Assembly: GCA_900473795.1 (NCBI GenBank)
Contig: UCMT01000024.1
Span: forward strand, 124,001 to 188,000
Length of the DNA: 64,000 nucleotides
Direction of reading: 5' to 3'
Origin: Hyphomicrobiales bacterium
GTDB lineage: Bacteria; Pseudomonadota; Alphaproteobacteria; Rhizobiales; Rhizobiaceae
In this document: positions 26,577 through 35,131 of the stretch, piece by piece
Layout of the letters: each line of letters opens with the position of its first letter
Position numbering within the stretch: position 1 is the stretch's first letter
The notes under the pieces: model-generated
Told to the model about the DNA's origin: nothing
Databases searched by the model: none
What the model saw: the letters and a program-made list of their open reading frames with translations, nothing else
Program-made: the position numbers and the translations under genes

Positions 26577-27455
26577 TCAATAAATGCCGGCGGGGAAATA
26601 CCGCAGATAGATTTCATTGAGACGGCCCTTGCGGGAAAGTTCGAGCAGGGCGTGATCGATTGCCTGCGTGAGGGCCGGGTCGCCCTTGCGGTTCATGATC
26701 GTCAGCCCCTCCCCCAGGAAACGCTGCGAGAAATAAGCGCCGTCCAGAAGCGTACAGCAATTGGCAGCGTCGTTGCCCGCCGTCCAGAAGGACAGTTGCA
26801 TGCCATCGGAGAAGGCCGCTGCAACGGCCCCACCCTTCAGCGCCGCGAGCATGGCGTCGCGGGTGGGAAATGACTTGACCTCGAACTTCGGAAAAAACGC
26901 CTTCAGCATCGCTTCGTGCGTCGTCCCGGATACCGCACCGACCGGCTTGCCGCCGAGCGCGCTCACGGCAAGATCGCCGCTCATGGCCTGCCGATTGGCC
27001 GCAAAACGGGCGGGCAGCTTCATGAAGGCGCGGGAAAAGGCGAAACGCTGGCGAAGCTCGGGACTGATGCCAATCCCCGCGATAATTGCCTCTCCCTGCC
27101 CGTCTTCGAGCGCGGGCTGCAGCTCCGCGAAAGTCACGGCCTGAATCTGACATTTGGCCTCGATCTCCAGTTCCCGGCAGATTTCCCGCACCAGATCGAC
27201 ATGGAAGCCTGAAAGCTTGCCCGACTGATCGATGAAATTGAACGGCGGAAAATCCACCGTCGTCAGAAAGCGCAGGCGCGCCAGGCCGCTCAGGTCCGGC
27301 TTCGCGATCCGCTCGCGCGCGTCAAACAACAAAGGCAGGTCGTGGACGCCGGCTGCCCGTGAAAGGCCCGAAAACGGTGCAATCAGCAGCGCACACAACG
27401 TGAAAATCCCATTGAATTTTAGAAGTGCACGGAACGCGCTTATCACTATGATCAT
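26577..27455 (-). CDS. Family 3 extracellular solute-binding protein (amino-acid type)
   Basis: About 292 residues. A signal peptide (FNGIFTLCALLIAPFSGLSRAAG) precedes a two-lobe periplasmic binding domain: LRFLTTVDFPPFNFIDQSGKLSGFHVDLVREI, AIIAGIGISPELRQRFAFSRAF, and the hinge GKPVGAVSGTTHEAML. This is the SBP_bac_3 family (polar amino acids or derivatives). No permease or ATPase is nearby, so it may be an orphan receptor or serve a system elsewhere. Start is uncertain: ATG 27455, GTG 27446 (GGGA nine bases upstream) and TTG 27488 are all in frame. Confidence 0.85.
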   Translation of the reverse strand: MIIVISAFRALLKFNGIFTLCALLIAPFSGLSRAAGVHDLPLLFDARERIAKPDLSGLARLRFLTTVDFPPFNFIDQSGKLSGFHVDLVREICRELEIEAKCQIQAVTFAELQPALEDGQGEAIIAGIGISPELRQRFAFSRAFMKLPARFAANRQAMSGDLAVSALGGKPVGAVSGTTHEAMLKAFFPKFEVKSFPTRDAMLAALKGGAVAAAFSDGMQLSFWTAGNDAANCCTLLDGAYFSQRFLGEGLTIMNRKGDPALTQAIDHALLELSRKGRLNEIYLRYFPAGIY

Positions 27456-27505
27456 TCCCGGGATCAGATAAAGGGATATTGCCGCCAAGCGGCAACGGGG
27501 ATTGC

Positions 27506-29432
27506 ATGCGTCTGGAAGATTATCCGGACAATTCCGGAATGGCTACCGCAAATGAAGCACCGGCCAGACGAACGGCGTCTGCCGCAACGGCGCAGCTGTT
27601 CTCGCTGGCCTTGAAACGGGAAGGCCGTCTGTTGCTGCAGATGGGCATCGGCAAGCCCTTGATCGCGCAGTCCATGCTGCTGGCCGAAGAGCACGGAACG
27701 ACCGTCGAGGAAGAACTTCTCGCCTCCGGTGAGATCAATGAGGCGATCTATTTCGAAGCGCTGGCCGAAAGGCTCGGGCTCGACTTCATGCCGGATATCG
27801 ACCCGAACCGGGTGCAGGATATTGCCGGGTTGGATACGCAGATCATCCGGCCGGAAATGCTGCGCGTTCATCACGCAAGCCGCCCGCCGATCACCGTGAT
27901 CGTTCCTTCGCTCTCCCGGCTGGACGAGATGGCGGCGCGTCTTGAACGAACGCCGCCGCTGCGCCAGTCGCTCGCCGTCTCGACCCCTTCCGCCGTGCGC
28001 AATGCGGCCTGGCAGGCCGGGCGCCTGCGCCGGGTAACGGCGACGACGCAGGCGCTTTTCGAAACGACCCCGCTTCACAGCGCCCGCATCACCTTCTGGG
28101 GAAAGCAGGGTTTCTATGCCGGCATCCTGCTCGGCGCCCTGGTCGCGGCCGCAATCACCCTGCCGATCATCAGCCTGCTGATGCTGCATATCGTGCTGAC
28201 GCTGTTCTACCTGGCCAATTTTCTCGTGCGGTTCTACGCGCTCGGCTGCGCCTTCCTGCAGCAGCGCTCCGGGCGAAGGACCCAGACGGAGGCCGTGCCG
28301 GCCGGGCCCCTGCCCGTCTATTCGGTCCTGTGCCCTCTACAAGGAAAAGAGCGTTGCCGCCCAGTTGATCGCGGCGCTGGACCGCCTCGACTGGCCGCGC
28401 TCGCGCCTCGATATCAAGCTGATCTGCGAGGAGGATGACACGGAGACGATCGCGGCGTTGCGGGCCCTGCCGCTCGCGCCCGAATATGAGATCGTGCTTG
28501 TGCCTGCGCAGCTGCCGCGCACCAAGCCGAAGGCCTTGAGCTATGCCCTGCCCGGCGTTCGCGGCACCTTCGTCACCGTCTATGACGCGGAAGACCGGCC
28601 GCATCCGGGCCAGTTGCGCGAGGCCCATGACGCGTTCATGGCGGCACCGGAGCGCGTGATCTGCCTGCAGGCGCCCTTGATCATCACCAATGCCCGGCAA
28701 TCCTGGCTGAGCGCGCTGTTTGCGGTGGAATATGCCGGGCTGTTTCGCGGGTTGTTGCCGATGCTGTCCCTGACCGGGCTGCCGCTGCCGCTTGGCGGGA
28801 CCTCCAACCATTTTCGAACGGCGGAACTGCGGCACATCGGCGGCTGGGATCCATACAACATGACCGAGGATGCGGACCTTGGCATGCGCCTGCATCGCCT
28901 GGGCTATCGCTCGCGTGTCATCTTCAAGCCCACCTTCGAGGAAGCGCCGGTGACGCTCCCCGTCTGGCTCGGCCAGCGGACGCGCTGGTTCAAGGGCTGG
29001 CTGCAGACCTGGCTGGTGCTGATGCGCAAACCTGCACAACTCGGCAGGCAAACGGGCTGGCCATCCTTTGTCGTCTTTCAGGTTCTTATCGCCGGCATGC
29101 TCCTATCCTCGCTCTGCCATCCCATCGTCATCGGATTTCTTGCCTATCTTGTGTGGCTGATGGTTCAGGAGAGCACGCATGTGGACAGCTGGCTCGCCTT
29201 CTGGCTGTTTGCCTGCGATATCATCAACATCTTCGGCAGCTATGCCGTCTTCATTGCGCTCGGGCGCAACCGCATGGGAGCGAAGGAAAGACGGGCAGTG
29301 GGCAGGCATTGGGTCTACGTGCCGTTCTACTGGCTGATCATGTCACTGGCCGCCTGGCGAGCTCTGCTGGAACTCAGGACCAATCCGTTCTCCTGGAACA
29401 AGACGCCGCATGTTCCCGTCGGCGAGGCGTAA
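27506..29432 (+). pseudogene. GT2 glycosyltransferase with MshEN-like N-terminus, frameshifted
   Basis: Two frames together encode one family 2 glycosyltransferase. The first (from ATG 27506) has a GspE/MshEN-like module (LLQMGIGKPLIAQSMLLAEEHG..., LGLDFMPDIDPNRVQDI), two or three membrane spans, and reaches PVYSVLCPL. The catalytic region continues in the next frame: YKEKSVAAQLIAALDRLDWP, then a DAEDRPHP (DxD-like) motif, TGLPLPLGGTSNHFRT, EDADLGMRLHRLGYRS and QRTRWFKGW, the QxxRW motif, followed by C-terminal spans. The break is at about 28334-28338, where CCCTCTACAAG needs two more bases to give Pro-Leu-Tyr-Lys; loss of one CT unit explains it. The architecture resembles XagB-type polysaccharide synthases. 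Unless it is an assembly error the enzyme is inactive. Confidence 0.85.
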
Positions 29433-29563
29433 GAAGAAAAGCGGGCGCAGACAGCGGGAATTGTACCCAAAGGTGGATGAATCAGCGCGCTCCGCATTGA
29501 CGGATCGCAGCACGAAGGAACAAATTAGCTCTTCCTTATGTTCTAGCGTAAAAGGAGGATACG

Positions 29564-29833
29564 ATGAAAATCGACCCCGACATCGCCATGGCGCACTATG
29601 CCTGGAAGATAAAAGCGAACGGCCGGCGGGCCATCCGAAGGGTCACCACGCTCCCGGAATTGCACGACACCCTGCAGACGCTGAATCTGCCGGGAATTGC
29701 CCCGCCGGAATGGGTCATCAAGGATGCGTGGCGCGATCAGCGTGGCGGCCACGGCCGCTATGTTCACAACGAAGGCGGAAGGGATGAATGGTCGCTCGTC
29801 TGGACGAAGGTCGACGACGGGCTGGTACTGTAA
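29564..29833 (+). CDS. Hypothetical protein, 89 residues
   Basis: No family recognised. It starts MKIDPDIAMAHYAWKIKANG behind a very strong AAAGGAGG five bases upstream. The sequence is basic and Trp-rich (four Trp) and soluble, with no signal or membrane span. It stands between the broken glycosyltransferase and tRNA-Gly. Confidence 0.65.
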   Translation: MKIDPDIAMAHYAWKIKANGRRAIRRVTTLPELHDTLQTLNLPGIAPPEWVIKDAWRDQRGGHGRYVHNEGGRDEWSLVWTKVDDGLVL

Positions 29834-29930
29834 CGCTGAACGTTTCGGATAACCTGTGGGCGTCAGCCGGGCGCCTGCAAAGCCGGCCCCTTCCCAAGGA
29901 GAAGACCCCGCAAAGCCTTGGGAAACAGGG

Positions 29931-30004
29931 TGGAGCGGGTAGCGGGAATCGAACCCGCACGATCAGCTTGGGAAGCTGACAAGCTACCACTACATCATAC
30001 CCGC
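29931..30004 (-). tRNA. tRNA-Gly(CCC)
   Basis: Read on the minus strand: acceptor GCGGGTA pairs with TACCCGC, discriminator T and encoded CCA; anticodon arm TCAGC-TTCCCAA-GCTGA gives anticodon CCC; T-arm GCGGG-TTCGATT-CCCGC. All stems are intact. Confidence 0.95.
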
Positions 30005-30071
30005 AACGGCTGCGAGGTTTTCACCAAGCACCGCCGACTGTCAAGGTGATATCCGATTTTACGGGCGCCTT

Positions 30072-31169
30072 TTATTCCGATCGGAAATGCTTGGAGAGCT
30101 TCAGGCCCTGCGCCTGGTAATTGGAGCCGAGGCCGAGCCCGTAGAGACCCTCCGGGCGCTCCATCATGTGCTCGTAGACCAGACGGCCGACGATCTGGCC
30201 GTGCTCAAGGATGAACGGGACCTCGTGGCTGCGGACCTCGAGCACGGCGCGGCTACCCGTGCCACCTGCGAAAGCATGACCGAAGCCGGGATCGAAGAAG
30301 CCGGCATAGTGGACGCGGAATTCGCCGACCAGCGGATCGAACGGCGTCATTTCCGCCGCATAGAGCGGCGGCACGTGCACCGCCTCACGCGAGACGAGAA
30401 TGTAGAACTCGTCGGGATCGAGGATCAGCTCGTCGCGGCCGCGGCTATAGAGCGGCTCCCAGAAATCGAAGATGCCATGTTCAGCCTTCTTGTCGACATC
30501 GACGACAGCGGTGTGGTGCTTGCCGCGATAGCCGATCAGGCCGTCAGCGCCTGTTCCCTTGAGGTCGATGGAAAGCGCGATGCCGCCGCCGGAGACGTTC
30601 GGCTTTTCGCTGGCAACCAGCACATCGCTTTCATGCAGCGCCAAAACCTCGGCTTCGCTGAGGAGCGCGTGACCGATGCGGAAACGGATCTGCGACAGGC
30701 GCGAGCCGCGCCGCACGATCACCGGGAAGGTGCGCGGGCTGATTTCGAGGTAGAGCGGGCCGGAATAGCCGGCGGGAATCTTGTCGAATTCCTGGGCGCG
30801 ATCGGTGATGACGCGGGTGAAGATATCCAGCCGGCCGGTCGAGCTCTTCGGATTGGCCGAGGCCGACATGTCGGCGGGCAGGTCGAGGCTTTCCATCAGC
30901 GGCACGATGTAGACGCAGCCGGTCTCGAGCACGGCCCCTTCGGAGAGATCGATGACATGCAGTTTCAGCCGGTCAAGCTTGTCGGCCACGAGATGGCTGG
31001 GGCCTGGCATGAAGCTGGCGCGCACGCGAAAGGCTTTCGAGCCCAGACGCAAATCGAGGCTTGCCGGCTGGATCTGGTCGATGTCCAGCGCACCCTCGCT
31101 TTTCAGACGCCCCGTCTCAAACAGCGCCGCTATGGCGCGATCGGCTAGAATGCCTGTTGCCCTCGTCAT
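30072..31169 (-). CDS. 2'-deoxycytidine 5'-triphosphate deaminase (alphaproteobacterial long form)
   Basis: A 365-residue enzyme making dUTP from dCTP for dTMP synthesis. It has two related trimeric dUTPase-like halves; the first includes QIQPASLDLRLGSKAFRV and SANPKSSTGRLDIFTRVITD, the catalytic region of Dcd enzymes, and the second VPPLYAAEMTPFDPLVGEFRVHYAGFFDPGFG. This double-length form is typical of rhizobia. The ATG at 31169 follows GGAAGACGGG; the open frame upstream is not conserved. Confidence 0.9.
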   Translation of the reverse strand: MTRATGILADRAIAALFETGRLKSEGALDIDQIQPASLDLRLGSKAFRVRASFMPGPSHLVADKLDRLKLHVIDLSEGAVLETGCVYIVPLMESLDLPADMSASANPKSSTGRLDIFTRVITDRAQEFDKIPAGYSGPLYLEISPRTFPVIVRRGSRLSQIRFRIGHALLSEAEVLALHESDVLVASEKPNVSGGGIALSIDLKGTGADGLIGYRGKHHTAVVDVDKKAEHGIFDFWEPLYSRGRDELILDPDEFYILVSREAVHVPPLYAAEMTPFDPLVGEFRVHYAGFFDPGFGHAFAGGTGSRAVLEVRSHEVPFILEHGQIVGRLVYEHMMERPEGLYGLGLGSNYQAQGLKLSKHFRSE

Positions 31170-31284
31170 CCCGTCTTCCTTTTTTGCCGCAAGCGGCACG
31201 TCATAAACCAAATTGTCCCTGTGACATATCTTCTTGTTCAAGGGAATTGACGCAAGCATGCTTGCGCAGTATTTGAAGAATTAT

Positions 31285-31345
31285 CCCGTGGTGATTTGGC
31301 CGGTCGGCTTGCAGCCACGTTAAACAAATAGCTAAAAAGGCCGGG
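31285..31345 (+). ncRNA. SAM-II riboswitch
   Basis: Matches the SAM-II consensus closely: P1 CGTGG (31287-31291) pairs with CCACG (31315-31319), the loop starts TGATTTGGCCGG, and the 3' part reads GTTAAACAAATAGCTAAA followed by a GGCC that can form the pseudoknot helix with the GGCC in the loop. SAM-II sites are common before metA/metZ-type genes in alphaproteobacteria. It sits about 57 bases before metZ, so S-adenosylmethionine is expected to lower expression. Confidence 0.93.
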
Positions 31346-31352
31346 TTCGAAA

Positions 31353-31380
31353 CCGGCTTGCTTTTGCGGCCGGTTTTTTT
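31353..31380 (+). terminator. Terminator in the metZ leader, overlapping a competing hairpin
   Basis: CCGGC (31353-31357) and GCCGG (31369-31373) form a stem followed by seven T. The same CCGGC can instead pair with GCCGG at 31340-31344, which borders the riboswitch pseudoknot. The two hairpins exclude each other, so ligand binding could decide between termination and read-through. Confidence 0.75.
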
Positions 31381-31401
31381 GTTTGTGAAAGCGACGATCC
31401 G

Positions 31402-32586
31402 ATGAGCAAAAACTGGCGCCCGGCAACACAGCTCGTTCATGGCGGCACGACCCGTTCGAACCACGGCGAAACCTCAGAAGCCATCTTCCTGACGCAGGGC
31501 TTCGTTTACGACAGCTCGGAAGCCGCCGAGGCGCGCTTCAAGGGCGAGACCGACGGCTTCATCTACGCCCGCTACGGCAGCCCGACCAACGACATGTTCG
31601 AGCAGCGCATGTGCATGCTGGAAGGCGCCGAGGATGCGCGCGCCACGGCATCCGGCATGGCGGCGGTTTCGGCCGCCATTCTCTGCCAGCTCAAGGCCGG
31701 CGACCATATCGTCGCGGCCCGCGCCCTGTTCGGTTCCTGCCGCTGGGTGGTGGAGACGCTGGCGCCGAAATACGGCATCGAATGCACGCTGATCGACGGG
31801 CGCTTCCTCGAAAACTGGGAGAAGGCGGTCAAGCCGAACACCAAGATGTTCTTCCTCGAAAGCCCGACCAATCCGACGCTGGAAGTGGTCGATATCGCTG
31901 GTGTTGCCAAGATCGCCAATGCGATCGGCGCCAAGGTGGTGGTCGACAACGTCTTTGCGACGCCACTCCTGCAGAAACCGCTGGAACTCGGCGCCCATAT
32001 CGTTGTCTATTCCGCCACCAAGCACATCGACGGCCAGGGCCGCTGCCTCGGCGGCGTGATCCTCTCCGACAAGGAATGGATCAACGAGCACCTGCACGAT
32101 TATTTCCGCCACACCGGCCCGGCGCTCTCGCCGTTCAATGCCTGGACGCTGCTGAAGGGCATCGAGACCCTGCCGCTGCGCGTGCGCCAGCAGAGCGAGA
32201 ATGCGTCGCGCGTCGCCGACTTCCTTGCCGAACAGCCGCAGGTCGCCCGCGTGATCTATCCGGGCCGCAAGGATCATCCGCAGGCCGATATCATTGCCCG
32301 GCAGATGAAGGGCGGCTCGACGCTGGTCTGCTTCGAACTGAAGGGCGGCAAGGAAGCCGCCTTCGCGCTGCAGAACGCGCTCGACGTCGTGCTGATCTCC
32401 AACAATCTCGGCGATTCCAAGAGCCTGATCACCCATCCGGCGACGACGACGCACAAGAACCTGTCGGAGGAAGCCCGCACCGAGCTCGGCATTTCGCCGG
32501 GCACCGTGCGCTTCTCCGCCGGTATCGAGGATAGCGCCGACCTGATCGAGGATTTTGCCCGGGCGCTGAAATCCATCAAGGCCTGA
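31402..32586 (+). CDS. metZ: O-succinylhomoserine sulfhydrylase
   Basis: A 394-residue PLP enzyme making homocysteine from O-succinylhomoserine and sulfide, in methionine synthesis. The lysine binding PLP is in YSATKHIDGQGRCLGG (near 210); other family blocks are YARYGSPTNDMFEQRM, ATASGMAAVSAAI and FFLESPTNPTLEVVDI. Length and motifs fit MetZ rather than cystathionine synthases. It is controlled by the SAM-II leader and ends before a terminator, so it is a single-gene unit. Confidence 0.94.
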   Translation: MSKNWRPATQLVHGGTTRSNHGETSEAIFLTQGFVYDSSEAAEARFKGETDGFIYARYGSPTNDMFEQRMCMLEGAEDARATASGMAAVSAAILCQLKAGDHIVAARALFGSCRWVVETLAPKYGIECTLIDGRFLENWEKAVKPNTKMFFLESPTNPTLEVVDIAGVAKIANAIGAKVVVDNVFATPLLQKPLELGAHIVVYSATKHIDGQGRCLGGVILSDKEWINEHLHDYFRHTGPALSPFNAWTLLKGIETLPLRVRQQSENASRVADFLAEQPQVARVIYPGRKDHPQADIIARQMKGGSTLVCFELKGGKEAAFALQNALDVVLISNNLGDSKSLITHPATTTHKNLSEEARTELGISPGTVRFSAGIEDSADLIEDFARALKSIKA

Positions 32587-32606
32587 TTTCCGGCTTTTGT
32601 TCGGAA

Positions 32607-32637
32607 CGCCCGTGTCCGGCCGGATGCGGGCGTTTTT
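32607..32637 (+). terminator. Rho-independent terminator after metZ
   Basis: CGCCCG (32607-32612) pairs with CGGGCG (32627-32632), then five T. A TCCGG/CCGGA inner pair extends the stem. The tail reaches the stop codon of the convergent gene. Confidence 0.85.
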
Positions 32638-33258
32638 CTATGCCTGCGTTTCGGCTTTGAAACTCGCCCGCGCCAAAATGACGCGCGACAGCGCCGAGCA
32701 GAAGCAAACGAGTGCGAAGCCGACGGCGATTTCCGAAAACCAGTGCGGCAACAGGCAGAAGGCGAGGAAGACTGCGGTCGTATCCGTTGCCTCGGCAAGA
32801 CCGGTAGTAAAACAGAGCGATTTCACGCGCCGCGCCTCCGTGGCGAGGCCACCCTTCCCGGCCATGACGGCAAAGGCGAGAAAGCTCGCGCCATTGATAT
32901 AAAGAGACAGAAGCAGCAATCCGCCCGCTGCGCCGTTTTCATAGGGATCAGCCAGGATGAAGGCGAAGGGGATGAGGCCGTAGAAGGCGAAATCGAGGAC
33001 GATATCGAGGAAGCCGCCGAAATCCGTGCTGTCAGTCGCACGTGCGACGGCGCCGTCCAGTCCATCGCAGATCCGGCTTGCGCCGATCAGAATAAAGCCC
33101 CAGGCGAAAGCGTCGAGAACGATGGCAAGGGCGGCGGCCGATCCGAGCAGGAAGCCCGTGACCGTCACCGTGTTCGCGCCGATGCCGCGGCGCGCCAACG
33201 CCTGGCCGGCGCGATTGAGCCGGGGACCAAGCCGCTTCCTGAAGTGACCGTCGAGCAT
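32638..33258 (-). CDS. CDP-alcohol phosphatidyltransferase family protein
   Basis: A 206-residue integral membrane enzyme. The signature D-G-x2-A-R-x8-G-x3-D-x3-D is present as CDGLDGAVARATDSTDFGGFLDIVLD (about residues 64-89, key residues D65, G66, A69, R71 and the later Asp pair). Six hydrophobic spans follow. The family transfers a phosphoalcohol from a CDP-alcohol; the exact lipid made (phosphatidylglycerophosphate, phosphatidylserine or other) cannot be read from the sequence. It is convergent with metZ. Confidence 0.9.
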   Translation of the reverse strand: MLDGHFRKRLGPRLNRAGQALARRGIGANTVTVTGFLLGSAAALAIVLDAFAWGFILIGASRICDGLDGAVARATDSTDFGGFLDIVLDFAFYGLIPFAFILADPYENGAAGGLLLLSLYINGASFLAFAVMAGKGGLATEARRVKSLCFTTGLAEATDTTAVFLAFCLLPHWFSEIAVGFALVCFCSALSRVILARASFKAETQA

Positions 33259-33353
33259 GCTGTGCCCTATCCTAACAGTTTACGCTGTCCATTATTCTTG
33301 ACGAAACCATCTTGCTGTAGAATATCGCCCATAGACTTGAAAAGGGTTTGCAT

Positions 33354-33746
33354 ATGTACCGCGCGCTAACTCGCGATATCGAGGTGACCGTAGAGCCTTA
33401 TTATCTGGAGGAGCAGTCCGATCCGGAGGACAGCCGTTATGTCTGGGGCTACCGGATCCTGATCTCCAACTTTTCCCGCAAGACCGTGCGGCTGATGACG
33501 CGCTACTGGCACATCACCGACGAAAACGGCCAGGTGGACGAAGTCAACGGGCCGGGCGTCATCGGCGAGCAGCCGGTGCTCAATCCCGGCGACACCTATG
33601 AATATTCGTCGGGCTGCCCGCTCGATACACCGTCGGGCGTGATGTTCGGCCATTATTCGATGGAAACACCGGAGGGCGACATCTTCACGGTCGACATCCC
33701 CGCCTTTTCGCTGGATTCACCCGGCCAGAGCCGGACGTTAAACTAG
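33354..33746 (+). CDS. apaG: ApaG
   Basis: A 130-residue protein with the fibronectin-like ApaG fold: [55 protein letters not shown] and [19 protein letters not shown]. ApaG is linked to cobalt/magnesium tolerance and is also a domain of some F-box proteins; its exact role is open. I use the ATG at 33354 rather than the TTG two codons earlier. A repeat begins at its stop codon. Confidence 0.93.
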   Translation: MYRALTRDIEVTVEPYYLEEQSDPEDSRYVWGYRILISNFSRKTVRLMTRYWHITDENGQVDEVNGPGVIGEQPVLNPGDTYEYSSGCPLDTPSGVMFGHYSMETPEGDIFTVDIPAFSLDSPGQSRTLN

Positions 33747-33848
33747 AGCATTTCCATTTTTCCGCGAGCCACGGAAATGCTCTGTCTCCTTGGTTTGACA
33801 CAAATCCGGACGGAAAAACCGCTTCGCACTTTTCCTAAATTTGCTCCA
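33745..33848. repeat. Rhizobial intergenic palindromic repeat (RIME/ABC-mosaic-like)
   Basis: AGAGCATTTCC (33745-33755) and GGAAATGCTCT (33773-33783) are perfect inverted arms. They are followed by GGACGGAAAAACCGCTTCGC and ACTTTTCC, the order and wording of a repeat family found between genes in Rhizobium and relatives. The left arm overlaps the apaG stop codon. Family name is from memory; copies elsewhere cannot be checked here. Confidence 0.75.
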
Positions 33849-33859
33849 GCCGCAGCTTT

Positions 33860-34849
33860 TTACTGCGGCTTCACTTCCGTTGCCTCGAAACGATAGGTCG
33901 TCGAGCAGAACTCGCACGTGACCGATACCATTCCGTCCTCCGCCGCGTGATCAAGATCCTCCTGGCTGAGACTGGCCAGGACGTCGCGGAGTTTCTCGCG
34001 TGAACAGCTGCACCTGTCGTAAACCGCCTGGGGCGGATAGACCTTGACGCCGCGCTCGTGGAACAGCCGGTAGAGCAGACGTTCGGTGCCGACCGTCGGA
34101 TCTGTCAGTTCGTCGGCGTCGATGGTCTGGACCATGACGCTCGCTTCATCCCAGAGATCATCGACCTCGAACGCGTTCTCACCGTCATCACCGTCGCCAC
34201 CGTGCAGATCCGCCTGGCGCATGCGCTCAGGTGCCTCCGGCAGGAACTGCGCAACCATGCCGCCCGCCCGCCAGCGATGCCGCGGCTTGCCGTTCTCGTC
34301 GCGGTCGAGCAGCTCGGCGACGCCGAGGCGCACCTTCGTCGGGATTTGCTCCGACTGGCGGAAATAGACGCCGGCGATCTCCTCCAGCGAGGCGCCATCG
34401 AGCGGCACGATGCCCTGATACCGCTGCGTATGCGCACCCTGGTCGATGGTGAAGGCGAGAATGCCTTCCCCCAGCAGATGCTGCGGCTTGGTGAGGCCAT
34501 TCTCTTCGGCGAGCGACAGGGCTTCCTCATCGTACCGGGCATAGGCGCGCACGCGGTCCGGAGTCGAGAAATCGGCGACGACCAGATCGACCGGACCGTT
34601 GCTTTTCGTCTGGACGATCAGCTTGCCCTCGAATTTCAGCGAGGTGCCGAGCAGCACCGTCAGCACCACCGTTTCGGCAACGAGACGGGCGACCGGCAGC
34701 GGATAATTGTGACGTTCGAGAATGGCGTCGAGCATCGGGCCGAGCTGGACGGCACGGCCGCGCACGTCGAGGCCCTCCACCTGAAACGGCACGACATGAT
34801 CGTCGCCGGCGAAATCGAATTGGCCGAGGCCTGGTATGGCTTCCGTCAT
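33860..34849 (-). CDS. hslO: Hsp33 redox-regulated chaperone
   Basis: A 329-residue holdase activated by oxidation. The zinc-binding cysteines are present: CSC in YDRCSCSREKL (near 280) and CEFC near 311, in a Cys-x-Cys ... Cys-x2-Cys arrangement. The N-terminal domain shows GPMLDAILERHNYPLPVARLVAE. ATG at 34849 has AGGAG seven bases upstream, and an in-frame alternative 13 codons earlier has none. It is separated from argF by about 280 bp. Confidence 0.94.
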   Translation of the reverse strand: MTEAIPGLGQFDFAGDDHVVPFQVEGLDVRGRAVQLGPMLDAILERHNYPLPVARLVAETVVLTVLLGTSLKFEGKLIVQTKSNGPVDLVVADFSTPDRVRAYARYDEEALSLAEENGLTKPQHLLGEGILAFTIDQGAHTQRYQGIVPLDGASLEEIAGVYFRQSEQIPTKVRLGVAELLDRDENGKPRHRWRAGGMVAQFLPEAPERMRQADLHGGDGDDGENAFEVDDLWDEASVMVQTIDADELTDPTVGTERLLYRLFHERGVKVYPPQAVYDRCSCSREKLRDVLASLSQEDLDHAAEDGMVSVTCEFCSTTYRFEATEVKPQ

Positions 34850-35037
34850 CACTCTGCTCCTTAGCCCTCGGACATCGACCAGCCACAAAGGCCGGAGCCT
34901 ATGGCGACGCGATGTCCGATGCTCTTATTGATCCTGCGCAGGTCCGTTTTGTCCAGATCAGTGCTGAAAAAACGGCTGCTCGCTCTTCTCCGCGCCGCAG
35001 CGGATGGAAGAACGGAGGTTGGACTTTTTGAACGCGA

Positions 35038-35074
35038 ATGACCGGCACAGGAGGCTTAAACCCCCGCCGGTCAT
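35038..35074 (-). terminator. Hairpin downstream of argF
   Basis: ATGACCGGC (35038-35046) and GCCGGTCAT (35066-35074) are perfect arms about 60 bp beyond the argF stop. There is no T-run right after it on the minus strand, only AAAAAG-rich sequence some bases on, so termination may be incomplete or the hairpin may protect the 3' end. Confidence 0.45.
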
Positions 35075-35131
35075 CCAATTGCAGCTTAGATCGTGTGCCG
35101 TGGTCCGGTTTTCAATATGTGCGGCGCACGC

